Position numbers and translations under genes: made by a program. 64,000 nucleotides of DNA from Kurthia huakuii LAM0618 (GTDB lineage: Bacteria > Bacillota > Bacilli > Bacillales_A > Planococcaceae). The notes under the pieces are model-generated. The model made no database searches. It was given only the letters and a program-made list of their open reading frames with translations, and was not told the origin of the DNA. Location: assembly GCF_000505545.1 (NCBI RefSeq), contig NZ_AYTB01000015.1, positions 248,001 through 312,000 on the forward strand, in the 5' to 3' direction. Of the stretch, positions 28,655 to 38,047 are shown one piece after another (the stretch's first letter is position 1; every line of letters begins with the position of its first letter).

Positions 28655-28687
28655 AAAAGCGCATCACTATGCGCTTTTCGCTTTTTC
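28655..28687 (+). terminator. Terminator after the GlsB-like gene
   Basis: AAAAGCGCAT pairs with ATGCGCTTTT around a 4-nt loop, followed by CGCTTTTTC. Confidence 0.85.
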
Positions 28688-28813
28688 TTCGTGTTATTTT
28701 AGCAGATAGCAAGTTTTTTATACAAATCTCGCTCGAATTCATCATAATAATTGGAATTTTTTAAATTTAATGTACAATTTATTTAACAACGAATACTTAG
28801 GAGGATTTATTTT

Positions 28814-29791
28814 ATGACTATAAAAATGGGTATTGTCGGGTACGGAAATCTAGGACGCGGTGTTGAAGGCGCCATTGCACAAAATACAGATATGGAGTTA
28901 GTAGCGGTATTTACACGCCGTGATCCAGCAACATTAGCAATCGCGGGAGACGCGGCGGTACATCATGTAGATGATGTCGAACAATTTATTGGAAAAATCG
29001 ATGTGATGATTTTATGCGGTGGCTCAGCAACAGATTTACCAGAACAAGTACCGCACTTTGCTAAATGGTTTAACACAATTGATAGCTTTGATACACACGC
29101 AAAAATTCCGGAATTTTTCGCTAGCGTTGATGCAGTTAATACAACATCAGATACGGTATCAATTATTTCGGTTGGCTGGGACCCTGGTTTATTCTCATTA
29201 AATCGCGCGCTAGGTGAAGCAGTACTACCACAAGGAGATACATATACATTTTGGGGCGACGGTCTAAGCCAAGGCCACTCAGATGCGGTTCGCCGTATTG
29301 CAGGTGTTGCAAAAGCCGTACAATATACGTTACCAGTGCCGGCTGCTGTAGAACGCGTGCGTAACGGTGAGGCACCAGAGCTGTCAACACGTGAAAAACA
29401 TACACGCGTATGCTACGTTGTTGCTGCAGAAGGTGCTGACACAGCAACAATCGAGCAAGAAATTGTAACAATGCCAAATTACTTCTCAGATTACGATACA
29501 ACGGTAAACTTCATTTCAGCTGATGAATTTGCGAAAGATCATACAGGAATGCCACATGGCGGTTTTGTTATTCGTAGTGGTCAATCAAAAGAAGGTCATA
29601 AACAAATTGTTGAATTTAATTTGAAATTAGAAAGCAATCCTTATTTCACATCAAGCGTTTTAGTAGCATATGCGCGTGCTGCTTACCGTTTAGCAGAAAA
29701 AGGACAATTTGGTGCAAAATCAGTATTAGATATTCCAGTTAGTGCGATTTCACCAAAATCGGGCGCTGAGTTACGTAAAGAATTACTGTAA
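28814..29791 (+). CDS. ddh: meso-diaminopimelate dehydrogenase
   Basis: The 325-residue enzyme converts tetrahydrodipicolinate directly to meso-diaminopimelate with NADPH and ammonia, a one-step route to the lysine/peptidoglycan precursor. The NADPH motif GYGNLGRGVE lies at residues 9-18. CGGSATD, DSFDTH, SVGWDPGLFSLNR and FWGDGLSQGHSDAVRR are characteristic of diaminopimelate dehydrogenase. The start is preceded by TAGGAGG. It is single, with a strong terminator about 70 bases after it. The enzyme is patchy among Bacillales, which supports the Lysinibacillus-like placement. Confidence 0.95.
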   Translation: MTIKMGIVGYGNLGRGVEGAIAQNTDMELVAVFTRRDPATLAIAGDAAVHHVDDVEQFIGKIDVMILCGGSATDLPEQVPHFAKWFNTIDSFDTHAKIPEFFASVDAVNTTSDTVSIISVGWDPGLFSLNRALGEAVLPQGDTYTFWGDGLSQGHSDAVRRIAGVAKAVQYTLPVPAAVERVRNGEAPELSTREKHTRVCYVVAAEGADTATIEQEIVTMPNYFSDYDTTVNFISADEFAKDHTGMPHGGFVIRSGQSKEGHKQIVEFNLKLESNPYFTSSVLVAYARAAYRLAEKGQFGAKSVLDIPVSAISPKSGAELRKELL

Positions 29792-29860
29792 AAAGATGAT
29801 AGGTTGCATTTTCGTAAAAATGCATGCTATACTAGAAAAAATTAAAAGTTCGTTTTAGGA

Positions 29861-29912
29861 GGAGTCTGTCACAGAAGGGAATCTATGCCCTTTTGTGGCA
29901 GGCTTCTTTTTT
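29861..29912 (+). terminator. Terminator between ddh and mrpA
   Basis: A long imperfect stem, AGTCTGTCACAGAAGGG with CCCTTTTGTGGCAGGCTT, is followed by TTTTTT. It probably ends ddh transcription and leaves 63 bases for a promoter of the mrp operon. Confidence 0.85.
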
Positions 29913-29975
29913 GCGTCCATTTTATATTTTGTTAAAAAAGGGTATTTATAGAAAAAAGAAAAAGGAGGCGTTCAT

Positions 29976-32357
29976 ATGCAGTTATGGATGATTTTTTTAC
30001 CGGTGTTAGCAGCGTTATTCATGCCACTACTTTTTAAGAAAATCAAACTACATACAGGTTGGTTCGTATTCATTGTGCCAGTTGTACTTGTGAGCTATTA
30101 TGTGTCAAAAATTGGCGAGCGAGCAAGTTATGCATCGTGGACTTGGGTTGCAGATTTGCAACTTAAAATTGATTCATCACTTGATGGATTAGGATTGTTA
30201 TTTTCAATTCTTATTTCAGGTATTGGCGCATTAGTCGTACTCTATTCCATTTTTTATTTAGACAAAACGAAGGAGCAATTACATAATTTTTATATTTATT
30301 TATTGCTCTTTATGACGGCGATGCTTGGCGTTGTACAATCGGACAACGTCATTAGTCTCTATTTATTTTGGGAGTTAACATCGATTTCTTCGTTCTTATT
30401 AATTGGTTATTGGTTTACGCGCGATGGCTCACGCTTTGGCGCATTGAAATCAATGATGATTACCGTATTTGGTGGTTTACTGATGCTTGGTGGTTTTTTA
30501 ATCCTCGCAAATATTACCGGTACGCTATCAATTTCCGAAATGATGCTCCAAACAAGCGTCATTCAAGAAAGTCCATATTTCACATTAGCGGCTGTTCTTG
30601 TTTTACTCGGTGCATTAACGAAGTCTGCACAGTTTCCATTTTACATTTGGTTACCCGATGCGATGGAAGCACCAACACCGGTTAGTGCGTATTTACACTC
30701 TGCAACAATGGTTAAAGCAGGAATTTATTTAGTTGCCCGCTTCACACCTATTTTTGCATACAATACGACGTGGATTTGGTTGATTGTCGTATTAGGGCTT
30801 ATTACGTTGTTCTGGGGTTCGTTCTTTGCTACAAAGCAGCGCGATTTGAAAGGTATTTTGGCGTTCTCTACGGTGAGTCAGCTTGGGATGATTATGTCGA
30901 TGCTCGGCGTTGCAGCGATGAGTTATCATGTTGAAGATGGCGTAGAAAACGTCTTTAAATTTGCTGGTTTTGCGGCGCTATTTCATTTAATTAATCACTC
31001 GACCTTTAAAGGTGCACTGTTTATGATTGCCGGCATTATTGATCATGAAACAGGCACGCGCGATATTCGCAAACTAGGCGGTTTAATGTCTATAATGCCG
31101 ATTAGCTTTACGGTCGCAATGATTGGGAGCTTATCGATGGCGGGTTTACCACCATTTAATGGTTTCCTCTCAAAAGAGTTATTTTTCACAACGATGTTAA
31201 ATGCGCAAGACTTTTCATTCGCATCCATCGCTACTTTAATTCCAGTGGCTGCATGGATAGCGAGTATCTTTACATTTGTGTATTGCTTATACTTCGTGAC
31301 AGGTATTTTCTTTGGAAAACAACAAGAATTACCGAAAAAACCACACGAAGCACCAATTGGTATGTTAATTTCGCCAATTATTTTAGCGTCATTTGTCGTC
31401 ATTATGTTCTTCATTCCAAATGTTATTACAGATGCGCTTATTAAACCAGCTGTGCTTGCGATTCAACCGAATTTATTCGTTGCTGTAAGCGATGTCGATA
31501 TTCATCTTCAAGCGTGGCATGGATTTGTGCCAGAATTGTGGATGACGCTTGGGGTCATTGCAGTTGGCTTTGCGCTATTTATGACTGTCAAGCATTGGCG
31601 TAAAATTTATACGATTGTTCCAGAATGGTTCTCATTAAATCAATTGTATCGCCGTATGATGCGTCTTGCCGATGAGGATATGACAAAGTTGTCGAAGCTA
31701 TATATGACCGGTTCTATTCGTATGTACTTTATTTATATGTTTGCGGCCATTGTTGTCATTGTATTATCAACGTTATTTATAAAAGATGGTTATGCCTTTA
31801 GTACGGACAATGTTAGTAAGATTGGGCCGTTTGATATTGCGCTTGTCGTCGTGCTCGTTGTCGGTACATTTACGGTACTATTTGCGCGAACCCGCTTAAC
31901 AGCGATTATTGCGCTTGGCGTCGTGGGCTATTCAGTGGCGATGTTCTTCGTCTTATTCAATGCACCTGACTTAGCATTGACACAATTGTCGATTGAAACG
32001 GTATCGGTAGCACTATTTTTATTAGCGTTCTATCATTTGCCGAAGCTCAGTCGTCATGAAGCCCGTTTACCATTTAAACTTGGTAACTTTGTTATTGCCG
32101 CTGCAGTAGGTGTCATGGTGACATTGATGGCGCTTGCTGCACATTCACAAAAGTTACTACCATCCATTAGTGAATATTATAAAGAAACCGTTTATAAAGA
32201 AGCGGGCGGCGGAAATATCGTCAATGTTATTTTAGTCGATTATCGTGGCTTTGATACATTGTTTGAAATTACCGTATTAGCGCTTGCAGGTATGGCGATT
32301 TTCGGCATGATTAAATTACGCCGTAAGAAAGGGGAACACCACAATGAAACTAAATAA
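29976..32357 (+). CDS. mrpA: Na+/H+ antiporter subunit MrpA
   Basis: MrpA is the largest part of the seven-subunit Mrp complex that exchanges cytoplasmic Na+ for outside protons. The protein has 793 residues and about 20 membrane helices. Its first ~500 residues are NuoL-like: LFWELTSISSFLLIGYW with the conserved glutamate near 132, and ATMVKAGIYL with a conserved lysine near 246. The C-terminal MbhD-like part contains FNAPDLALTQLSIETVSVALFLL. It starts behind AAAAAGGAGG and overlaps mrpB by 14 bases. The full mrpABCDEFG set follows in the canonical order. Confidence 0.95.
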   Translation: MQLWMIFLPVLAALFMPLLFKKIKLHTGWFVFIVPVVLVSYYVSKIGERASYASWTWVADLQLKIDSSLDGLGLLFSILISGIGALVVLYSIFYLDKTKEQLHNFYIYLLLFMTAMLGVVQSDNVISLYLFWELTSISSFLLIGYWFTRDGSRFGALKSMMITVFGGLLMLGGFLILANITGTLSISEMMLQTSVIQESPYFTLAAVLVLLGALTKSAQFPFYIWLPDAMEAPTPVSAYLHSATMVKAGIYLVARFTPIFAYNTTWIWLIVVLGLITLFWGSFFATKQRDLKGILAFSTVSQLGMIMSMLGVAAMSYHVEDGVENVFKFAGFAALFHLINHSTFKGALFMIAGIIDHETGTRDIRKLGGLMSIMPISFTVAMIGSLSMAGLPPFNGFLSKELFFTTMLNAQDFSFASIATLIPVAAWIASIFTFVYCLYFVTGIFFGKQQELPKKPHEAPIGMLISPIILASFVVIMFFIPNVITDALIKPAVLAIQPNLFVAVSDVDIHLQAWHGFVPELWMTLGVIAVGFALFMTVKHWRKIYTIVPEWFSLNQLYRRMMRLADEDMTKLSKLYMTGSIRMYFIYMFAAIVVIVLSTLFIKDGYAFSTDNVSKIGPFDIALVVVLVVGTFTVLFARTRLTAIIALGVVGYSVAMFFVLFNAPDLALTQLSIETVSVALFLLAFYHLPKLSRHEARLPFKLGNFVIAAAVGVMVTLMALAAHSQKLLPSISEYYKETVYKEAGGGNIVNVILVDYRGFDTLFEITVLALAGMAIFGMIKLRRKKGEHHNETK

Positions 32358-32766
32358 TGTCATTATGCGCACGATGACGCAAATGGTATTCTTTATTATT
32401 TTCCTTTTCTCGATCCACATATTTTTAGCGGGGCATTTTGCGCCAGGTGGTGGTTTTGTCGGCGGGTTATTAATGTCATGCGCTATCGTGCTCTTACTCA
32501 TTACCTTTGATTTGAAAACCGTACAAAATTTATTGCCGATTAATTATATGGTCTTAACAGCGAGTGGCCTAGCATTAGCATTGCTGACAGCTTGTATTTC
32601 AGCATTTGCTGGCGAGGCATTTTTCACACATTACTTTGATTACTTTACATTGCCGCTATTAGGCAAGACAGAGCTGCATACGGCGATGTTGTTTGATACC
32701 GGTGTGTACCTAGTTGTTGTCGGTGTGACGATGATTATTATTCAATCGATTGGAGGCGACGAATAA
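32344..32766 (+). CDS. mrpB: Na+/H+ antiporter subunit MrpB
   Basis: A 140-residue MnhB-family membrane subunit with four helices. HIFLAGHFAPGGGFVGGLLMSCA is the family signature near residue 25. It overlaps mrpA by 14 bases and mrpC by one base, giving tightly coupled translation. It belongs to the Mrp complex in the membrane. Confidence 0.95.
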   Translation: MKLNNVIMRTMTQMVFFIIFLFSIHIFLAGHFAPGGGFVGGLLMSCAIVLLLITFDLKTVQNLLPINYMVLTASGLALALLTACISAFAGEAFFTHYFDYFTLPLLGKTELHTAMLFDTGVYLVVVGVTMIIIQSIGGDE

Positions 32767-33113
32767 TGGAAATATTAATGGCCTTTGTTATTGGCTTTTT
32801 ATTCTTCGCAGCCATTTACTTAATTTTATCGAAAAGTTTATTGCGCATCATTATTGGGACAGGGCTGCTGAGTCATGGTGCACATATGCTTATTTTGACG
32901 ATGGGCGGCCTCGGTAGTGATGCTCCACCTGTTTTAGCAGATGGCGTGTCAAATAGCAGCATGGCAGATCCATTACCACAAGCGCTTATTTTAACAGCGA
33001 TTGTGATTAGCTTTGGTGTGACGGCATTTTTCCTTGTGCTCGCATACCGTGCATATCAAGAATTAAAAACAGATAATATTGATGAAATGAGAGGGGAAGA
33101 GCACGATGAATAG
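32766..33113 (+). CDS. mrpC: Na+/H+ antiporter subunit MrpC
   Basis: A 115-residue NuoK-like subunit with three helices. LSKSLLRIIIGTGLLSHGAHMLIL and DPLPQALILTAIVISFGVTAFFL are the NuoK-type motifs. It overlaps its neighbours mrpB (1 base) and mrpD (8 bases). Confidence 0.95.
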   Translation: MEILMAFVIGFLFFAAIYLILSKSLLRIIIGTGLLSHGAHMLILTMGGLGSDAPPVLADGVSNSSMADPLPQALILTAIVISFGVTAFFLVLAYRAYQELKTDNIDEMRGEEHDE

Positions 33114-34587
33114 TCCATTATTACCGATTATTATTCCATTCGCTTTTGCGATTCTCCTAATGTTTGCGCCAAAACAACTGATGTTTCAGCGTATTGGGGC
33201 AATGATTGGTGCCATCTTAACCGTTGGCGCTAGTGTATGGTTATTACAAAAAGTAGCAACCGATGGCATTCAAGTGGTGACATTTGGTAGCTGGCCTGTA
33301 CCATACGGGATTACGATGGTCTCTGATATGGTGTCGATTTTATTTGTGTTAACATCATCGATTATTACACTCTTTGCGATTTGGTATAGTTACCGCACGA
33401 TTGGTGTTGGCCGTGAGCAGTTTTTCTACTACCCAGGTATTTTACTCATGTTAGTAGGGGTCAACGGTGCATTTACAACAGGTGATATTTTCAACTTGTT
33501 CGTCTTCTTTGAAGTGTTGTTAATGGCTTCGTATTTACTGAGCGTTCTTGGCGGCGAAAAAATTCAATTCCGCGAATCGATTAAATACATTTTAGTGAAC
33601 GTTGTATCATCGGCATTCTTTGTTATTACCGTTGCGATGCTTTATTCAGTAGTCGGAACCTTAAATATGGCGGACATCGCACAGAAAGTAAGTGAAGTGA
33701 ATCAGCCAGGTATTTTAACGGCCATCGCGATTATGTTATTAGTCGTCTTTGGCTTAAAGGCAGCGATTTTCCCGCTGTTCTTCTGGCTTCCAAGCTCATA
33801 TAGTGGGCCGCCGCTTCCTGTACTTGCGTTATTCGGCGCGCTCCTAACAAAAGTAGGTGTGTATGCGATTATGCGTACATTTACATTATTCTTTGTTGGC
33901 GATATTGCCTTTACACATACGTTATTGCTTTATTTAAGCGTTGCGACAATTGTCGTAGGCTGTATTGGGGCGCTCGCTGTTTGGGACGTTAAAAAGATTA
34001 TTATTTACAATATTGTCATTGCAGTTGGTGTTATTTTATACGGCATCGCGACATACAATGACACCGGCTTACTCGGCTCTATGTTTTACGTTGTTCATGA
34101 TATGTTAATTAAGGCAGCGCTATTCTTCTTAGTAGGCATTATCATTTACATTACAGGTCAAACGAATTTGAAAAAAATGGGTGGCCTGATGAAGCACTAT
34201 CCGAGTCTTGGCTGGCTGTATTTAATTGCCGCGTTTAGTCTTGCAGGCATTCCACCATTAAGTGGCTTTATCGGCAAGATGTTGCTTGTAAAAGGTGGTT
34301 TTGAAGCGGAGCAAACGGCTTCAAGTATTTGGATTTTATTATCAAGCTTAATTGTCCTATTATCAGTTATTCGTATTTTTGTCTATGCCTTCTGGGGCAA
34401 AGAAAAAGAAACGACACCGATTAATCGCTCGGTTTATTGGCAGTTGTGGATCCCAACAGCGTTACTTGTGGCGCTAACGATTGTTTATGGCGTTGGTGCA
34501 GATGCGGTTATGCCATATATGGCAAAAGCTGCTGAAACGCTTGCGAATCCACAAATTTACATCGATGCCGTGAAGGGAGGACAATAG
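33106..34587 (+). CDS. mrpD: Na+/H+ antiporter subunit MrpD
   Basis: A 493-residue NuoN/NuoM-like subunit of about 14 helices, the second proton-channel-like subunit of Mrp. LFVFFEVLLMASYLL carries the conserved glutamate and ALLTKVGVYAIMR the conserved lysine. PPLSGFIGK occurs near residue 390 as in related subunits. It overlaps mrpC by 8 bases. Confidence 0.95.
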   Translation: MNSPLLPIIIPFAFAILLMFAPKQLMFQRIGAMIGAILTVGASVWLLQKVATDGIQVVTFGSWPVPYGITMVSDMVSILFVLTSSIITLFAIWYSYRTIGVGREQFFYYPGILLMLVGVNGAFTTGDIFNLFVFFEVLLMASYLLSVLGGEKIQFRESIKYILVNVVSSAFFVITVAMLYSVVGTLNMADIAQKVSEVNQPGILTAIAIMLLVVFGLKAAIFPLFFWLPSSYSGPPLPVLALFGALLTKVGVYAIMRTFTLFFVGDIAFTHTLLLYLSVATIVVGCIGALAVWDVKKIIIYNIVIAVGVILYGIATYNDTGLLGSMFYVVHDMLIKAALFFLVGIIIYITGQTNLKKMGGLMKHYPSLGWLYLIAAFSLAGIPPLSGFIGKMLLVKGGFEAEQTASSIWILLSSLIVLLSVIRIFVYAFWGKEKETTPINRSVYWQLWIPTALLVALTIVYGVGADAVMPYMAKAAETLANPQIYIDAVKGGQ

Positions 34588-34588
34588 T

Positions 34589-35068
34589 ATGGCGGTACAA
34601 ATATTATTAAATGTCTTTTTAGCACTGGTATGGATGTTTTTATCGAATACATTTAGTGGTACAGGGTTTATCATTGGTTATTTATTAGGGCTTCTTATGT
34701 TGTATATGATGCGTCATATGTTTAAAAGTCGCTTTTATTTACATCGTGTATGGGCGGTCATCAAGCTATTCTTCCTATTCTTAAAAGAGCTGTGGAACGC
34801 TAATGTGGACGTTGTAAAGCATGCGATGAAGCCGCATATTACAATGTCACCAGCATTTTTTGCATATCCGACTGAACTCACAGCCGATTGGGAAATTACG
34901 TTGTTATCCAATTTGATTACATTAACGCCGGGTACGATTGTAGTTCATGTCTCAGATGATGGCAAAACATTGTATATCCATGCAATTGATTTAGAAGATG
35001 TTGATGAAGCGATTGATTCCATTAAAAATTCATTCGAAAAAGCGATTGTGGAGGTGACGCGCACATGA
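34589..35068 (+). CDS. mrpE: Na+/H+ antiporter subunit MrpE
   Basis: A 159-residue MrpE family subunit with two N-terminal hydrophobic segments and a cytoplasmic part. LLSNLITLTPGTIVVHVSDDGKTLYIHAID is typical for the family. It begins 1 base after the mrpD stop and overlaps mrpF by 4 bases. Confidence 0.95.
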   Translation: MAVQILLNVFLALVWMFLSNTFSGTGFIIGYLLGLLMLYMMRHMFKSRFYLHRVWAVIKLFFLFLKELWNANVDVVKHAMKPHITMSPAFFAYPTELTADWEITLLSNLITLTPGTIVVHVSDDGKTLYIHAIDLEDVDEAIDSIKNSFEKAIVEVTRT

Positions 35069-35361
35069 TGACCTTTATTCAAATTATTGTCGTCATTTGC
35101 ATCATAGCAGTTGGGCTGGCCATGCTCGGTATCGTTTACCGTCTTGTGAAAGGTCCAACAGCACCGGACCGCGTTATTGCACTCGATGCAATCGGCGTTG
35201 CCATTATTGCACTTGTCGGGCTATTTTCAATTTTTGTTGAGACAAGTTTTTACATTGAGATTATTTTACTACTCGCGATTTTATCGTTTATTGGGACGAT
35301 TGCCTTTGCGAAATTCCTAGAGAAAGGGGAGATTATTGACCGTGACAATTCTAATCAATAG
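35065..35361 (+). CDS. mrpF: Na+/H+ antiporter subunit MrpF
   Basis: A 98-residue three-helix subunit. YRLVKGPTAPDRVIALDAIGVAII is the MrpF/PhaF motif. It overlaps mrpE by 4 bases and mrpG by 26 bases. Confidence 0.95.
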   Translation: MMTFIQIIVVICIIAVGLAMLGIVYRLVKGPTAPDRVIALDAIGVAIIALVGLFSIFVETSFYIEIILLLAILSFIGTIAFAKFLEKGEIIDRDNSNQ

Positions 35362-35704
35362 CGTCATCGTAATCTCTCTGTTACTAGGGACCTTTTTCAT
35401 TATTATGACGGCCGTTGGGCTCATGCGATTTCCCGATGCTTATACGCGTGCCCATGCCGCTTCTAAAAGTGCGACACTCGGTGTACTATTTATTTTAATC
35501 GGCGTCTTTATTTATTTTTGGCAAGTCGAAGGCACGTACAATTCACGCATCATTTTAGGGATTCTTTTTATTTTTATTACCGGACCGATTGGTGGGCATA
35601 TTATGGCACGTGCTGCGTATTTCTCAGGTGTCAAACCGACCGAACGTACGGTACGTGATGATTTAAAAGAAGAATATGAACGCAAAAAGCAACAAATGAA
35701 ATAA
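35336..35704 (+). CDS. mrpG: Na+/H+ antiporter subunit MrpG
   Basis: The 122-residue last subunit of the Mrp set, with three helices. GLMRFPDAYTRAHAASKSATLG is the MnhG/PhaG signature. The start is ambiguous: TTG at 35336 is 5 bases behind AAAGGGGA, GTG at 35342 is 11 bases behind it; the two proteins differ by two residues. A terminator follows 4 bases after the stop. Confidence 0.93.
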   Translation: MTVTILINSVIVISLLLGTFFIIMTAVGLMRFPDAYTRAHAASKSATLGVLFILIGVFIYFWQVEGTYNSRIILGILFIFITGPIGGHIMARAAYFSGVKPTERTVRDDLKEEYERKKQQMK

Positions 35705-35707
35705 TTT

Positions 35708-35747
35708 AAAAACAGCAGTCGCTTGAACGGCGATTGCTGTTTTTTTG
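35708..35747 (+). terminator. Terminator of the mrp operon
   Basis: AAAACAGCAGTCGC pairs with GCGATTGCTGTTTT around a 7-nt loop, then a T run follows. Confidence 0.92.
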
Positions 35748-35787
35748 TTTTTTCGTGTTATGAAACGGGAAAAAGAATAATGTTGTA

Positions 35788-35961
35788 TTAAAAATGGTTA
35801 AATGTTGCCGTATCCCCATCGGTCGATTTGACAAGTTTTCCAGTTTTTAATGTCTTTGCCGACACCGTTTAAGTGTGTTCAAATGCTAGCGTTGCACTAA
35901 ACGTCAGCGAAATCCCGACAAAGCTTGCTGCTACAAGCTTTGACCATTTTTGCAATTGCAT
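35788..35961 (-). pseudogene. Remnant of a secreted thermonuclease-like gene
   Basis: Reading from ATG 35961 on the reverse strand, with a GTGGGG ribosome binding site, gives MQLQKWSKLVAASFVGISL and more of a clear signal peptide, then a stop at 35869-35871. The same frame continues past it as KTLKTGKLVKSTDGDTATF and ends at 35788. LVKSTDGDT matches the start of the staphylococcal-nuclease fold, where the DGDT motif is catalytic. The rest of the domain is missing. The reading as a nuclease remnant rests on this short motif plus the secretion signal. Confidence 0.6.
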
Positions 35962-36086
35962 ATCATAACCCCACTTTTTTAACAGAAAAATAATAGTGTA
36001 CAAAAATTTCTTACGCATAGCGATAGTATTTTAAATTACTATAACTCGTCAGTCTATATAATAAAAAGGAAAGAGGATGTCTAACA

Positions 36087-36338
36087 ATGGAAGCATTCGG
36101 TTTATTAGGATTTATTTTTGGGATTGTTGCATTTTTACAAGTGGCCATGTTAAAAGAAAAAGTAAGCAAGCTTGAAAAACGTCTAGGTAGCCAGCCAATA
36201 ACATTATCAGAGGATGCCATCAAACATGTGAAAAAGTTATTAGCAGCGGAACAACAGATCAAAGCAATCAAATATGTCCGCGAACAAACCAATGCTTCAT
36301 TAGTAGAAGCAAAACAGTATGTAGATTCTTTAGAGTAG
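36087..36338 (+). CDS. Small membrane-anchored protein with bL12 C-terminal-like domain
   Basis: An 83-residue protein. Residues 3-21 are one hydrophobic helix, followed by a short charged coil (KEKVSKLEKRL). The last 40 residues (HVKKLLAAEQQIKAIKYVREQTNASLVEAKQYVDSL) are like the C-terminal domain of ribosomal protein bL12. Small Bacillales proteins of this pattern are known, but their function is not. The start is behind AAAGAGGATG. Confidence 0.8.
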   Translation: MEAFGLLGFIFGIVAFLQVAMLKEKVSKLEKRLGSQPITLSEDAIKHVKKLLAAEQQIKAIKYVREQTNASLVEAKQYVDSLE

Positions 36339-36380
36339 CATTTCGTGTTGTTGCGATGACAAAGTACAGGAACTAGTTCA

Positions 36381-36389
36381 AAAATCGAA
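36381..36389. repeat. Left copy of the 9-bp target-site duplication of the IS
   Basis: AAAATCGAA occurs directly outside the left end of the insertion sequence and again at 37645-37653 outside the right end. Confidence 0.85.
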
Positions 36390-37644
36390 CACACGTGTTG
36401 ATTAACCAAAATCACCCAATATCTAGTTGATAAAGTTCACGGTGGCATTCGACTATTTCCTTCAATCCAATTCGCCATTCAATCGGCAGGGTATCACAAA
36501 GAAGCTGGCGTGTGAAACCAGCGAAAGACAGGCGTTTACAGTGCTTTTTCTTGTGTCCTTCCGTTTGTAAAAATTTCAATAATACGTAGGCAATTAACGC
36601 CGCAAATAGTTGGCTATACACCGCATTTTCAGTCGTGCCAAATAAAACAGGCACATTTAAGTTCTGTTTGATCCAACGAAAGAACGATTCAATTGCCCAG
36701 CGCTCTTTATACATGCCAGCGATTTCTTCTGCTGTTACATCGCGAAGATTTGTCACAACACGCACAACATCTCCTTCGTAATCTGTAAATTCTACGATAC
36801 GATGGCGTGCGACGGTTTGTTTTTGCGTTGTACCAAGGATACATGTAAAATCAGCGACTACATTGGAACCTGCGACAGGGGCTCTTTTTAACGATTTCTT
36901 TCGACTTACATGAATATTTTCCTTCAAACGAATGACGAAATCTTGTCCGGTTTGCGCGTAACGATCGACCTTATCCATTGAAAAATAAGCACGATCTGCC
37001 ACGAGAATAAAACGCTTGTCCTCTAAGCTCACGCCAATCGGACCATCATGTTTTAAGCCCGTTGTTTCCACGACTTTCAAGGGCATCTCAGTCGTATTTG
37101 TGAAGCTAACGTGCAACTTGATGCCTGAGCGCTCACCATGATATAAAGCCCATGGTAAACGCGTTTTTCCAACGGTAATCGTTGTCGAATCAATCGCTAG
37201 TAAGTCTTTTTTAAGCTTTAATTTTCGTCGTGTCGCTCGGTTTAAACGTCTAACAATGACGTCAAAAATACGCTTCACAATATGGTGATTCAGCTCGCCT
37301 AAGCGTTTCGAAAGCGTAGAATAATCCACAGATTTCAAACCCTGTGCTGAAGCCACATCCGCTGCGTGACGTAAACGTTTCCATTCGAAAGCCGCTGCAC
37401 CAACTAAATAAGCTAAAAGTGTAGGTACATCGCATTTACGAGCTGTATCTTCAAAACCATATTCAACAAGAATTTCGTTGATTTCTTCCTGTGAAATAAA
37501 GTTTTGAAGTAACATGAAAATCGTGGTATTCTTAGCCATGAGAGATTCCTCCTCGTAAATGTTGGTGTGGTAACTTACATTTTACATGGAATCTCTCTTT
37601 TTTATTGCATTTTATTGGTAAAAATTAGTTAATCAACAGACGTG
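36390..37644 (-). mobile_element. IS4-family insertion sequence, 1255 bp, complete
   Basis: The ends are imperfect inverted repeats: left CACACGTGTTGATTAAC and right (read inward) CACGTCTGTTGATTAAC, matching at 14 of 17 positions, with similarity continuing inward (ACC-AATA). The same 9 bases, AAAATCGAA, flank both ends, so target duplication shows the exact boundaries. One intact transposase fills the element. It sits in an intergenic region after the small bL12-like gene. Confidence 0.9.
36412..37539 (-). CDS. IS4-family DDE transposase
   Basis: A 375-residue transposase with no frameshift. The DDE residues can be placed in LLAIDSTT near 117, LVADRAYFS near 183, and the YKERWAIESFFRWIKQNL box near 290 (the Y-(2)-R-(3)-E-(6)-K signature of IS4). 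The N-terminal helix-rich part and the C-terminal basic part are full length. A GAGGAGG precedes the start. The gene fills the element from its right end to within 22 bases of its left end. Confidence 0.95.
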   Translation of the reverse strand: MAKNTTIFMLLQNFISQEEINEILVEYGFEDTARKCDVPTLLAYLVGAAAFEWKRLRHAADVASAQGLKSVDYSTLSKRLGELNHHIVKRIFDVIVRRLNRATRRKLKLKKDLLAIDSTTITVGKTRLPWALYHGERSGIKLHVSFTNTTEMPLKVVETTGLKHDGPIGVSLEDKRFILVADRAYFSMDKVDRYAQTGQDFVIRLKENIHVSRKKSLKRAPVAGSNVVADFTCILGTTQKQTVARHRIVEFTDYEGDVVRVVTNLRDVTAEEIAGMYKERWAIESFFRWIKQNLNVPVLFGTTENAVYSQLFAALIAYVLLKFLQTEGHKKKHCKRLSFAGFTRQLLCDTLPIEWRIGLKEIVECHRELYQLDIG

Positions 37645-37653
37645 AAAATCGAA
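37645..37653. repeat. Right copy of the 9-bp target-site duplication
   Basis: AAAATCGAA, identical to 36381-36389, directly follows the right inverted repeat. Confidence 0.85.
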
Positions 37654-38047
37654 TTCTGTTCAGTTTGTGCAATTGTGTAGTAATAATTTGGTTTATTTAT
37701 CATAAAAATCATAACCCTTTCAATCAAAGTATCGTTGCTTCAATTTGTCTAATTTAAAAAATAAAATACTATACAAAGAAGATAGATTTTCAGAAAAAAG
37801 AATACTGTGTTATATGATTTTTTAACTAAAAAATTTTTTTGATGAAAAAATATATTTAAAATAAGGTATAAATATGGATGCTATGATAACTATACCCTTT
37901 TTTAAAAAAATAAACGTTTCGAAGTAACTAATAGAGATGAATAATTAGTACAACTTTTATTTAAAAATGTTTGACATTTATAGTGTGAGGTAAAGCTTAG
38001 TATGGTTCAAGTTGAGAGTTCAAACTAGATTTAGGAGGAACTTATAC
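37654..38047. other. AT-rich intergenic region before sigB
   Basis: About 390 bases with no open reading frame of interest. GTTTGA-N14-GGTAAA at 37969-37994 resembles a SigB promoter, with a TTGACA inside it as an alternative -35. No rsbV or rsbW coding sequence is present. Confidence 0.5.
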
